Assembly: GCA_963783865.1 (NCBI GenBank)
Contig: CAWAPD010000003.1
Coordinates: 1-64,000 of the forward strand
Reading direction: 5' to 3'
Origin: CAWAPD01 sp963783865
GTDB lineage: Bacteria > Actinomycetota > Thermoleophilia > UBA2241
DNA: 64,000 bases
Below are positions 56,531-64,000 of the stretch, one piece after another. Position numbers and translations under genes: made by a program. The notes beneath the pieces were generated by a model, which did not search any database, was not told the DNA's origin, and saw only the letters and a program-made list of their open reading frames with translations. Each line of letters starts with the position of its first letter. Within the stretch, counting starts at the first letter, position 1.

Positions 56531-57888
56531 GCGCCCCGGCGACCACCTCGAACCCGCCCGGCGCCGTCGCTCCCGACGCCGCCGGCGGCAACTTCTGGCA
56601 GCGGGAGCGGGAGACGCTGCCGACCGCGCAGCTCGGAGAGCTGCAGCTGCAGCGTCTGCGCGAGACGCTGCGCAACGCCTACGACAACGTGCCCTTCTAC
56701 CGCAAGAAGCTCGACGAGGCCGGCGTGGCGCCCGAGGCCGTCGGCTGTCACGGCGACGTCGCCGACCTGCCGTTCACGACGAAGATCGACCTGCGCGACC
56801 ACTACCCGTTCGGGATGTTCGCCGTGCCCCGCGACGAGGTCGTGCGCGTCCACGCCTCGTCGGGCACGACGGGCAACCCGACCACCGTGGGGTACGTCGC
56901 GGCCGACGTCGACCTCTGGGCCGACCTGATCGCGCGCACGCTTGCGGCGGGCGGCATGCAGCCGGGCGACATGCTGCAGAACGCCTACGGCTACGGCCTG
57001 TTCACCGGCGGCCTGGGGTTGCACTACGGCTGCGAGCGCCTCGGCGCCACCGTCCTGCCGATCTCCGGCGGCAACACCGACCGCCAGCTCAAGCTGATGC
57101 GCGACTTCGGCGTCACCGCCATCTCGTGCACGCCGTCGTACGCCCTCTACCTCGCCGAGGCCGCCCGCGACCGCGGCCTGCGGCCCGACGACCTGCCGAT
57201 CCGCCTGGGCTACCACGGCGCCGAGCCGTGGACCGAGGAGATGCGCAAGCAGATCGAGGCCGGCCTGGGCATCGACGCGCTCGACATCTACGGCCTGTCG
57301 GAGATGGGCGGGCCGGGCGTCGCCTTCGAGTGCCGCTGCAAGGCCGGCATGCACGTGAACGAGGACCACTACCTGGTCGAGGTCGTCGACCCCGAGACCC
57401 TGTTGCCGGTGCCCGAGGGCACCGTCGGCGAGGTCGTGTTCACCACGCTGACCCGGCGCGCGCAGCCGCTGATCCGCTACCGCACCCGCGACCTGGCGAG
57501 CGTCGTCTCGGAGCCCTGCGGCTGCGGGCGCACCTTCGCCCGCATGGCCAAGCCGGTCGGCCGCAGCGACGACATGCTGATCATCCGCGGCGTCAACGTC
57601 TTCCCGAGCCAGATCGAGGAAGTGCTGATGACGATCCCCGAGATCGAGCCGCACTACCAGATCATCGTCGACCGCAAGGGCCACCTCGACATCGTCGAGG
57701 TCTGGATCGAGGTCGGCGAGGACGTGTTCGGCGAGACGATGGGCCAGCTCGAGCGCTTCGAGCGCTCGGTGGCGCAGCGCCTCTACAGCGTGCTCAACAT
57801 CCAGGTCGCCGTGAAGCTCAAGGAGCCCAGGACGATCGCACGCAGCGAGGGCAAGGCCGTGCGCGTCGTCGACAAGCGGCCGAAGTAG
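56527..57888 (+). CDS. paaK: Phenylacetate-CoA ligase-family enzyme
   Basis: The 453-residue protein has the adenylation motifs of PaaK: FYRKKLDEAGV near residue 57, the nucleotide-binding HASSGTTGNPTTVGY near residue 114, YGLFTGGLGLHYGCE near residue 156, YGLSEMGGPGVAFEC near residue 257 and RSDDMLIIRGVNVFPSQIEE near residue 350. Within an ior operon such enzymes probably work as ADP- or AMP-forming ligases on arylacetates, either to recapture free acids or to generate ATP from the CoA esters. AMP-forming activation is the established family reaction. GTG 56527 overlaps the ACT gene. The terminator at 57899 follows. Confidence 0.9.
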   Translation: MSAPATTSNPPGAVAPDAAGGNFWQRERETLPTAQLGELQLQRLRETLRNAYDNVPFYRKKLDEAGVAPEAVGCHGDVADLPFTTKIDLRDHYPFGMFAVPRDEVVRVHASSGTTGNPTTVGYVAADVDLWADLIARTLAAGGMQPGDMLQNAYGYGLFTGGLGLHYGCERLGATVLPISGGNTDRQLKLMRDFGVTAISCTPSYALYLAEAARDRGLRPDDLPIRLGYHGAEPWTEEMRKQIEAGLGIDALDIYGLSEMGGPGVAFECRCKAGMHVNEDHYLVEVVDPETLLPVPEGTVGEVVFTTLTRRAQPLIRYRTRDLASVVSEPCGCGRTFARMAKPVGRSDDMLIIRGVNVFPSQIEEVLMTIPEIEPHYQIIVDRKGHLDIVEVWIEVGEDVFGETMGQLERFERSVAQRLYSVLNIQVAVKLKEPRTIARSEGKAVRVVDKRPK

Positions 57889-57898
57889 CTGCGGGTCC

Positions 57899-57936
57899 GG
57901 GGCGGGGGCGGCGCCGTACGGCGCCGCCCCCGCCCC
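57899..57936. terminator. 38-bp perfect palindrome, bidirectional terminator
   Basis: GGGGCGGGGGCGGCGCCGT and its exact complement run together over 57899-57936 with the centre GTAC and no spacer. It sits between paaK and the convergent penicillin-binding protein gene. Confidence 0.8.
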
Positions 57937-57980
57937 TTCGCGTGGGTGGGCCGGGAGCGCCGCGCGGTCCGTCCGGGAGG

Positions 57981-60095
57981 CTAGGTCCCGGTCGGCGTCG
58001 GCGTGGGGGTCGGCGTCGGCGTCTTCGTCTTGGTCGGGGTCGGCGTCGGGGTCGGCGTGTGGCTCGGCTTGACCGTGTAGGTCGGCAGCGGCGACGGCTT
58101 GCCCGACTTGGACTTCGACGGCGACGGAGAGGGCGAGGGCGACATCGACATCATCGAGTACTTGCCCTTCCACGGCTTCCAGACCGGCAAGACGCCCGGG
58201 ATGGGGAAGTCGGCGATGTACAGGGAGCCGTACACGAGGTTGTAGTAGGTGCCCCAGACCGGCACGCCGTAGGTCGCGCCGAAGACCCCGGGCATGGGGA
58301 TGCGGGCCTGCGGATACCCCATCCAGAAGGCGGTCGCCAGCTTGGGGTTGAAGCCGCAGAACCAGGCGTCGGCCGAGTCCTCGGTGGTGCCGGTCTTGCC
58401 GGCCGAGCGGCCCTGGTAGTAGGCGGTCATCATGTGCGGCGTGCCGCCGGAGGGGCTCGTGTTCAGCTCGAGGATCTTGTCGACGGTGTACATGACGCCC
58501 TGCGAGACCACCCGCGTGCCCTTGGTCTTGGTCTTGTCGACGTGGCCGTCGGGGAACACGACGCGCTCGACGGCCTCGGGCGGGTGGTGGATGCCCTCGC
58601 TGGCCATCGTGGCGTAGGCGTCGGCCATCTCGAGCGGGTTGACCTCCTCGCTGCCGAGCACGATCGACGGCAGCGCGTAGAGGGGCGTGGTGATGCCCAT
58701 CTTCTTGGCCACCTTGACGATCTTGTCGGGCCCGAGGTCGAGGGCGAGCTGCGCGAAGATGGTGTTGTCGGAGGCCAGCGTCGCCGAGACCAGGTTCATG
58801 CGCCCGCCCGAGGAGTGCTCGGCGGTGTTCACGTCCCAATAGCCCGTGGGGGTGCCGGGCATCGGGATGTGCAGGGGGTGCGAGTTGTAGAAGGTGGTCG
58901 CGGGGTTGGCCCCTTCTTCGACGGCCGCGATCAGCGCGAAGGGCTTCATCGCCGAGCCGGGCTGTCGCTGCGACTGCCAGGCGAGGTTGAACTTGGTGGT
59001 CTTCCAGTCCGTGCTGGCGACCATCGCCCGGATGTAGCCGGTCGAGGGTTCGACCGACACCAGCGCGCCGGAGTACTGGGAGGGCAGCCGCTCCTTCATC
59101 GCGGCGATGCCCGCGTTCTGCATCTTCATGTCGAGCGAGGTGTAGACACGCAGGCCGCCCTCGTACACCTCGCGGGCGCCGTACTTGTTGACCAGCTCGC
59201 GCGTGACGTAGTCGACGAAGTAGGCCGCCTGGCCCTTGGTCGTCTGGGGCGGCTCGGCGTACACGTGCATCGGGGTGGCCTTGGCGGCGGCCGCGCGGGC
59301 GGGGGTGATGTACCCCTGCGCCGCCATGAGGTCGAGGACGATGTTGCGCTGCTGCTTGGCGAGCTTGGGCGCCACCGTCGGCGTGTACTCCGAGGGGAAC
59401 CGCGGGAGCGCCGCCAGCAGGGCCGCCTCCGGCAGGCTGACCTTGGAGATCGGCTTGTGGAAGTACGTCTCCGAGGCGGCCTGCACGCCATACGCGTGGG
59501 CGCCGTAGTAGACGATGTTCAGGTACTCGGTGAGGATCTTGTCCTTGGACCACTTGTCCTCGAGCTGCCAGGCGAGGATCGCCTCGCGCAGCTTGCGCTG
59601 GATCGTCTGTTCGCTGCCGAGGTAGGCGTTCTTGACGTACTGCTCGGTGATGGTGCTGCCGCCCTGCACGTAGCTGCCCGACTTGATGTCCTCGACCACG
59701 GCGCGCGCGAGCCCTTCGAAGTCGACCCCGTGGTGGTCGTAGAAGCGTCGGTCCTCCTTGGCGACCGTCGCCTCCTTCATGACCTTCGGGATCTGGCGCG
59801 ATGAGACGATCTGCCGGTTCGCCGAGCCGTAGATGTTGGCGATCCAGTCGCCGTTGCGGTCGAAGAGCTGGGTCGTCATGCCCAGCCGGCGCGCCTTCAT
59901 GGTCTCGAGGCTTGGCAGGTTGTGAGAGAGGGCGACGATGGTGCCGGCCGAGCCGGCCGTGACTGCCACGACCACGAGCAGGACGAGCAGCAGCAGCAGG
60001 CGGCCCCAGTGGATGCGGGACCTGCGGCCGGCGCGCCGGTGCCGCCCCTTGCGGGCGGCGTCGGCGCTGTCGTACCTCTGTCCTGTGTCTGCCAT
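57981..60095 (-). CDS. Class A penicillin-binding protein (bifunctional)
   Basis: The 704-residue protein has one membrane anchor at about 32-57, a glycosyltransferase-51 domain with Glu114 in KEDRRFYDHHGVD and GGSTITEQYVKN at 145-156, and a transpeptidase domain with Ser381-x-x-Lys384 in GSAMKPF, SDN at 442-444 and KTGT at 567-570. It polymerises and cross-links peptidoglycan. The tail from about 650 is low complexity: Ser-Pro pairs then Thr-Pro pairs (TPTPTPT). The ATG at 60095 lies eight bases behind a TACACT hexamer (60109-60104), suggesting a leaderless mRNA. Confidence 0.93.
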   Translation of the reverse strand: MADTGQRYDSADAARKGRHRRAGRRSRIHWGRLLLLLVLLVVVAVTAGSAGTIVALSHNLPSLETMKARRLGMTTQLFDRNGDWIANIYGSANRQIVSSRQIPKVMKEATVAKEDRRFYDHHGVDFEGLARAVVEDIKSGSYVQGGSTITEQYVKNAYLGSEQTIQRKLREAILAWQLEDKWSKDKILTEYLNIVYYGAHAYGVQAASETYFHKPISKVSLPEAALLAALPRFPSEYTPTVAPKLAKQQRNIVLDLMAAQGYITPARAAAAKATPMHVYAEPPQTTKGQAAYFVDYVTRELVNKYGAREVYEGGLRVYTSLDMKMQNAGIAAMKERLPSQYSGALVSVEPSTGYIRAMVASTDWKTTKFNLAWQSQRQPGSAMKPFALIAAVEEGANPATTFYNSHPLHIPMPGTPTGYWDVNTAEHSSGGRMNLVSATLASDNTIFAQLALDLGPDKIVKVAKKMGITTPLYALPSIVLGSEEVNPLEMADAYATMASEGIHHPPEAVERVVFPDGHVDKTKTKGTRVVSQGVMYTVDKILELNTSPSGGTPHMMTAYYQGRSAGKTGTTEDSADAWFCGFNPKLATAFWMGYPQARIPMPGVFGATYGVPVWGTYYNLVYGSLYIADFPIPGVLPVWKPWKGKYSMMSMSPSPSPSPSKSKSGKPSPLPTYTVKPSHTPTPTPTPTKTKTPTPTPTPTPTGT

Positions 60096-60192
60096 GACGT
60101 TCCAGTGTAGACGATGTCGCGTCGGATTTCGTTCGCAGGCTTCCCCGGCGCGGGCGGGGCGATGCGGCCCCGCCGCATCCGCCTCGTCCGGC

Positions 60193-61002
60193 CTAGACCT
60201 TCAGCGGCGTCGCGCCGGGTCCTTCGTCGGGTTCGTCGCCGGACCCGGCGCCCGCGCGGCGGATGCGCTCGCGCCGTTCCACGAAGCGCGCCACGACCAG
60301 GGAGACCTCGTACAGGAACATCAAGGGGATCCACATGGCGATCATGGAGAAGGCGTCCTGGCTGGGAGTGGCCACCATCGCGATGATCGCATTGACCAGG
60401 ATCGCGTACTTGCGGTTCTTGCGCAGGAACGCGGTATCGACGACGCCCATGCGCACCGCCGCGACGATGAGCACGGGCAGCTCGAACACCGCGCCGAACG
60501 CGACCAGGAACCAGGCGATGAACGAGAAGTAGTCGCCGGCCCGGTTCTGGACGTTGAAGTGGTCGCCGTTGGCGTTGTTGAAGCTGAGCAGCCAGCTCAG
60601 GCCCCTCGGCAGCACCAGCAGGTAGCCGAACACGACACCGAAGAGGAAGAGGAGGGTGCAGACCGCCGCCACCAGCAGCACCTGGCGCTGGCGCATCGGC
60701 GCCAGGGCCGGTCCCACGAACGCCCAGAACTCGTAGATCAGGATCGGCGAGGCGAGGATGATGCCCACGTAGATCCACACCTTCAGGCTGACCATGAACG
60801 GCTCGGCCGGGCTGAACGTGGTGATCTTGCGCAGGTCCGCCGGGAGCGGGTGCAGCAGCAGGTCGAAGACGAAGTCGTCGAAGATCGCCGCGATGGCGAA
60901 CCCGACCGCCAGGGCGAGCGCGCCGACGATGATCCGGTTGCGCAGCTCGGAGAGGTGCTCGACGAGCGTCAGGCGCTCCTCGTAGCCGGCCATGCCGGGC
61001 AT
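60193..61002 (-). CDS. tatC: Sec-independent protein translocase TatC
   Basis: The 269-residue protein has six membrane helices and the TatC marks EHLSELRNRIIVGALAL near residue 15, TFSPAEPFMVSLKVWIYVG near residue 64 with the conserved Glu, SPILIYEFWAFVGPAL near residue 86, and ATPSQDAFSMIAMWIPLMFLYE near residue 212. The C-terminal tail is acidic and cytosolic. TatC recognises twin-arginine signals. The start is one base behind the stop of the tatA-like gene, on the same strand. Confidence 0.95.
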   Translation of the reverse strand: MPGMAGYEERLTLVEHLSELRNRIIVGALALAVGFAIAAIFDDFVFDLLLHPLPADLRKITTFSPAEPFMVSLKVWIYVGIILASPILIYEFWAFVGPALAPMRQRQVLLVAAVCTLLFLFGVVFGYLLVLPRGLSWLLSFNNANGDHFNVQNRAGDYFSFIAWFLVAFGAVFELPVLIVAAVRMGVVDTAFLRKNRKYAILVNAIIAMVATPSQDAFSMIAMWIPLMFLYEVSLVVARFVERRERIRRAGAGSGDEPDEGPGATPLKV

Positions 61003-61003
61003 G

Positions 61004-61390
61004 TCAGCTCGCCGTGCCGGCGGGTGGCTCGGGCTCGGGAGGCGCGTCGACCGGCCCGGGCGCGTCGACCGGCCCGGGCGCGTCGACAGGCTCGGGGGCG
61101 GCCACCGGCTCGGGGGCGCCGGCCGCCGGGTCCTGCGCGGCGGGCGCGGCCTGCGGCTCGCCCGCCGCCGGAGTGGCGGAGAGGTCGACCGTCATCTGCG
61201 ACTTGATGTCGTTCACGTCGTCGACCATGTCGTCGATGCCCAGCTCGCTGCGGATCGAGCCGGTCGCGTCGCGGAACTCGCGGATGGTGCGGCCGATCTG
61301 GCGCCCGACCTCCGGCAAGCGCTTCGGCCCGAAGACCAGGAGGGCGATGACGAGGACCACGATGAGCTCTGGGAAGCCGATGTTGGGCAT
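61004..61390 (-). CDS. tatA: Twin-arginine translocase TatA/TatB subunit
   Basis: The 128-residue protein has IGFPELIVVLVIALLVFGPKRLPEVGRQIG, the membrane helix, FGP hinge and amphipathic helix of TatA/B (Glu8 favours TatB-like character), followed by an acidic linker and a Pro/Ala-rich tail with six-residue repeats (PVDAPG). GGAG precedes ATG 61390. It forms an operon with tatC. Confidence 0.9.
   Translation of the reverse strand: MPNIGFPELIVVLVIALLVFGPKRLPEVGRQIGRTIREFRDATGSIRSELGIDDMVDDVNDIKSQMTVDLSATPAAGEPQAAPAAQDPAAGAPEPVAAPEPVDAPGPVDAPGPVDAPPEPEPPAGTAS
61041..61094 (-). repeat. 18-bp tandem repeat in the tatA tail
   Basis: Three units of 18 bp (61041-61058, 61059-61076, 61077-61094) start with GGCGCGTCGAC; the first two are identical and the third differs by two bases. 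They encode the repeated hexapeptide of the tail. Slippage could change its length. Confidence 0.85.
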
Positions 61391-61743
61391 GGCGCTCCGG
61401 TTGAGGGACCGTGTCGCAAGGGTACGCAGCGGGGTTGTCGAGGTCAAACGTGGCTGGGACGGCGGCGCGACCTTGTCCAAAGTGGCCGGAGGCCCTTGGC
61501 CCAACTGTCGCGCGGCCAGAGAAAAGACCTGCAAAACGACCATTTAGCCGGGGCCGTTCCCGGCTCCTGCGATGGTTGCGCGGCCGCGAAACGCTTTGCT
61601 AGAGTAGGTCCCGGCTCGGCCCCGTCGCGCTCGGGGTCGAGGGTGGACCCCTCCTCTCGGTGACGCTCTTCTGTGGGAGCCTGCCGGGCGCAATCCACCG
61701 GGTCGATGGTGTTTTCGAGAAACGATAGAATCCAGGGCATCGC
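61391..61743. promoter_or_regulatory. Divergent promoter region between tatA and the nuo operon
   Basis: This is the only gap above 300 bp. I see no gene in it. For nuo there are two candidates: TTGCGC (61576-61581) with TAGAGT (61600-61605), 18 bp apart, leaving a 130-base leader, and a TAGAAT hexamer at 61726-61731, twelve bases before ATG 61744, without a clear -35. For the tat genes a TACCCT hexamer near 61415 on the minus strand is possible. Confidence 0.45.
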
Positions 61744-62112
61744 ATGACGACGGCGTTCCTCACGAACTGGATCTACGTGGCCTGCTTCATGGCGGCGGGG
61801 GCGGCCATGGTGGTCGGCATCCTTCTCATGTCGCGCCTCGTCTACCCGATCCACCCCTCGCGCGAGAAGTACTCCACGTACGAGTGCGGCATCGAGCCGG
61901 TCGGCGACTCGTGGCACCCGTTCGCCGTGCGTTACTACATCTTCGCCCTGCTGTTCCTGATCTTCGACGTCGAGGCAGTGTTCCTGTTCCCCTGGGCCAT
62001 CGTCTTCCGTTCCCTGGGCACGACGGGGTTCATCGAGGTCCTGCTGTTCGTCGGCGTCCTCGTGGTCGGGCTCGTCTACGCGTGGCGCAAGGGAGCCCTG
62101 CAGTGGGTCTGA
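61744..62112 (+). CDS. nuoA: NADH-quinone oxidoreductase subunit A
   Basis: The 122-residue protein has three membrane helices and the NuoA marks YSTYECGIEPVGDSWHPFAVRYY (first part) near residue 45 with the conserved Cys, and LFLIFDVEAVFLFPWAI near residue 69. It is the first gene of the complex I operon. The nuoB start overlaps its end by ten bases. Confidence 0.96.
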   Translation: MTTAFLTNWIYVACFMAAGAAMVVGILLMSRLVYPIHPSREKYSTYECGIEPVGDSWHPFAVRYYIFALLFLIFDVEAVFLFPWAIVFRSLGTTGFIEVLLFVGVLVVGLVYAWRKGALQWV

Positions 62113-62663
62113 AGGACAACGTCGACATCTCTCCGCTGACCGACCGCCTGAAGTACCCGAACATCAACCAGTTCGAGCAGCCCAACGTCGTCACCACGAC
62201 CGTCGACCTCGTGTTCAGCTGGGCCCGCTCGCGTTCGATCTTCCCGTTCACCTACGGCCTCGCCTGCTGCGCCATCGAGATGCTGAGCTCGGGCTTCGCC
62301 CGCTTCGACATCGCCCGCTACGGCTACGAGGTGTTCCGGCCCACGCCGCGCCAGGCCGACCTGATGATCGTGGCCGGCACGGTCAACGAGAAGATGGCGC
62401 CGGTGCTGCGCCGCCTCTACGACCAGATGTCCGAGCCCAAGTGGGTCATCGCGATGGGCGCCTGCGCCACCAGCGGCGGCCCCTTCTTCGACGGCTACAA
62501 CGTGGTCAACGGGGTCGACAAGATCGTCCCCGTCGACGTGTACATCCCGGGCTGCCCGCCGCGCCCCGAGGCGCTGTTCCAGGGCCTGCTCGAGCTCAAG
62601 AAGAAGATCGAGCAGATGCGCATCGTCCCCGAACCCGCCGTGACGGGCCCGGAGGAGGACTAG
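62103..62663 (+). CDS. nuoB: NADH-quinone oxidoreductase subunit B
   Basis: The 186-residue protein carries cluster N2 ligands: Cys55-Cys56 in YGLACCAIEM, Cys121 in MGACATSGG and Cys151 in IPGCPPRPE. It hands electrons to quinone in complex I. GTG 62103 is within the end of nuoA. nuoC starts one base behind the stop. Confidence 0.96.
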   Translation: MGLKDNVDISPLTDRLKYPNINQFEQPNVVTTTVDLVFSWARSRSIFPFTYGLACCAIEMLSSGFARFDIARYGYEVFRPTPRQADLMIVAGTVNEKMAPVLRRLYDQMSEPKWVIAMGACATSGGPFFDGYNVVNGVDKIVPVDVYIPGCPPRPEALFQGLLELKKKIEQMRIVPEPAVTGPEED

Positions 62664-62664
62664 C

Positions 62665-63156
62665 GTGCTGCCGGCGATCGGTTCCGCGGGTCTCGACGTC
62701 GAGCAGCTGGCGCGGCGCCTGGCCGCCGAGGTGCCGGGGCTTCAGGACGTGCGCGTCCAGGAGCCCGACACGGTCGTGGCCGGCGTGGACCGCGCGGGGC
62801 TGCACGACGTGGCCCGCGCGGTCCACGATCTGCCCGGCATCGCCTTCGAGCAGCTCAACTTCGTGGCCGGCGTCGACCACGTCGGCCACCTCGAGAGCGT
62901 GTACCACCTGTACTCGTTCGCGGCCAACCTCTACCTCGAGCTCCACGTCGAGGTGCCGCGCGCCAAGCCCGAGGTCGACACGGTCAGCGACGTCTGGCCG
63001 TCGGCCGACTGGCACGAGCGCGAGGCCTGGGACATGCTCGGCATCGTCTACCTGCACCACCCCGACCTGCGCCGCATCCTGCTCAAGGACGATTGGGTCG
63101 GGCACCCCCTGCGCAAGGACTACGTCGACGTGGTCGAGAACCACCCCTATGTCTGA
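62665..63156 (+). CDS. nuoC: NADH-quinone oxidoreductase subunit C
   Basis: The 163-residue protein is the 30-kDa subunit with FEQLNFVAGVDHV near residue 61, FAANLYLELHVEVPR near residue 87 and the signature SADWHEREAWDMLGIVYLHHPDLRRILL near residue 113. GTG 62665 is the start; nuoD overlaps by eight bases. Confidence 0.95.
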   Translation: MLPAIGSAGLDVEQLARRLAAEVPGLQDVRVQEPDTVVAGVDRAGLHDVARAVHDLPGIAFEQLNFVAGVDHVGHLESVYHLYSFAANLYLELHVEVPRAKPEVDTVSDVWPSADWHEREAWDMLGIVYLHHPDLRRILLKDDWVGHPLRKDYVDVVENHPYV

Positions 63157-64000
63157 CCCGTTCGTCACGCCCGTACCCGACGAGGCCATGGCGCTGGCGC
63201 TGCGCCGCGTCGCCGAGTCCGAGGCGGCCGGCCGCGGCAGCGACATGGAGGGCCTGGGCTTCAACCAGGTCGTCGTCAACATGGGCCCGCAGCACCCGTC
63301 CACGCACGGCGTGCTGCGCCTGGTGGTCACGCTCGACGGCGAGCTGATCAGGGACGTCATCCCGGTCATCGGCTACCTGCACCGCTGCAAGGAGAAGCTG
63401 GCCGAGAAGCGCACCTACTTCCAGTACATCCCGATCCCCGACCGCACCGAGTATCTGTCGGGCATGAACTGCGAATGGGGCTACGTGATGACGGTCGAGA
63501 AGCTCGCCGGCATCCAGCCGACGCGCCGGGCCGAGTTCATCCGCGTGATCATGGCCGAGCTCAACCGCATCGCCAGCCACCAGGTCGCGATCGGCACGTT
63601 CGTCGCCGACCTGTCGCCGCTGGGCACGGCGATGGTCTTCTACACGTTCCGCGACCGCGAGCTGATCCTCGACCTGCTCGAGGCGGTCAGTGGGGCGCGG
63701 ATGATGTTCAACTACTTCCGCTTCGGCGGCGTGCGCTACGACCTCCCCGACGGCTGGGTCGAGCAGTGCCGCGAGGTCATGGCGAAGCTGCCCAAGGCGA
63801 TCGACGAGTACCAGAGCCTGGTCGACGACAACGCCGTGTTCTTGCAGCGCTGCCTGGGCAAGGGCGTGATGAGCCAGCAGGACGTGGCCGACTTCGCCAT
63901 CACCGGGCCCAACGCGCGCGCCTCGGCGGTGCCGCTCGACCTGCGCCGCACGCGGCCCTACTCGGTCTATCCCGAGCTGGACTTCGAGGTGTGTACGCGT
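63149..64000 (+). CDS. nuoD: NADH-quinone oxidoreductase subunit D (cut by window end)
   Basis: The frame from ATG 63149 is open to the window end (284 codons). It has VNMGPQHPSTHGVLRLVVTLDGE near residue 46, IGYLHRCKEKLAEKRTYFQYIP near residue 74, EYLSGMNCEWGYV near residue 103 and LNRIASHQVAIGTFVADLSP near residue 136, all typical of the 49-kDa subunit that lines the quinone site. About a quarter of the usual length is missing at the right edge. The gene overlaps nuoC by eight bases. Confidence 0.95.
   Translation, partial: MSDPFVTPVPDEAMALALRRVAESEAAGRGSDMEGLGFNQVVVNMGPQHPSTHGVLRLVVTLDGELIRDVIPVIGYLHRCKEKLAEKRTYFQYIPIPDRTEYLSGMNCEWGYVMTVEKLAGIQPTRRAEFIRVIMAELNRIASHQVAIGTFVADLSPLGTAMVFYTFRDRELILDLLEAVSGARMMFNYFRFGGVRYDLPDGWVEQCREVMAKLPKAIDEYQSLVDDNAVFLQRCLGKGVMSQQDVADFAITGPNARASAVPLDLRRTRPYSVYPELDFEVCTR

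Noticed and set aside
57899..57936. 38-bp palindrome as a replication or partition site
   Set aside because: Its place between two convergent genes and GC-only composition fit a terminator better.
56416..59553. 1045-codon open frame on the minus strand
   Set aside because: Crosses paaK and the penicillin-binding protein gene in a wrong frame; no recognisable protein.
1..64000. tRNA, rRNA and insertion sequences
   Set aside because: I found no cloverleaf with conserved T-loop bases, no rRNA segments and no transposase or terminal repeats beyond the attC sites.

Overview
The window is a GC-rich, densely packed bacterial chromosome segment. GTG starts are frequent, neighbouring genes often overlap by four bases (ATGA or GTGA), and several genes have a -10-like hexamer 7-9 bases before the start codon with no ribosome site, which suggests leaderless mRNAs. 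Together with the gene types this points to an Actinomycetota-like organism able to live without oxygen or with little of it. The placement is an inference; there is no rRNA gene in the window.

Positions 1-7,100 differ from the rest. GC looks lower, intergenic gaps are longer, all genes lie on the plus strand, and they are separated by 53-90 bp imperfect inverted repeats ending in GTTAGGC-like heptamers. These repeats have the structure of integron attC sites, so I read positions 1 to about 5,700 (perhaps 7,100) as an integron cassette array. It carries a secreted protein, a HicBA and a YefM/YoeB toxin-antitoxin pair, an alpha/beta hydrolase, a lipoprotein, a winged-helix protein, a YCII-like protein, a methyltransferase and possibly a frameshifted VOC gene. 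No integrase is present; by orientation it would lie left of position 1.

From 7.2 kb onward the content looks like core chromosome. 7.2-11.7 kb: pirin, a frameshifted nuclease-type gene, a membrane protein and a triple-GAF sensor. 11.7-18.7 kb (minus): six overlapping genes for an Fe-S protein, a membrane glycosyltransferase, a cyclodeaminase, two aminotransferases and an adenosine deaminase-like enzyme. 18.8-26.8 kb (plus): lipid kinase, surface O-acetylation pair, release-factor-like protein, membrane protein, BlaI-type regulator and DUF885 protein. 26.8-30.5 kb (minus): histidine kinase, response regulator and diguanylate cyclase. 30.7-33.8 kb: a degenerate CobB-like protein next to the NAD salvage genes pncB and pncA. 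33.8-40.4 kb: TPR protein, Rrf2 regulator, galE, M6 peptidase, FmdB-type zinc ribbon, and a TlpA-CcdA redox pair.

The rest is dominated by anaerobic-type redox metabolism: a fused FAD/Fe-S dehydrogenase (40.4-43.3 kb), a four-subunit 2-oxoacid:ferredoxin oxidoreductase korDABC (43.5-46.4 kb) with a small membrane protein behind it, a LuxR-type regulator, a PHP phosphoesterase, a second lipid kinase and a non-pyrrolysine MttB-family methyltransferase (46.7-51.1 kb), a divergent uracil-DNA-glycosylase-like protein and a roadblock cluster (51.2-53.6 kb), and an iorAB-ACT-paaK operon (53.7-57.9 kb) that fits oxidation of aryl pyruvates to CoA esters with ferredoxin reduction. A class A penicillin-binding protein and tatAC follow on the minus strand, and the window ends inside a nuoABCD operon for respiratory complex I.
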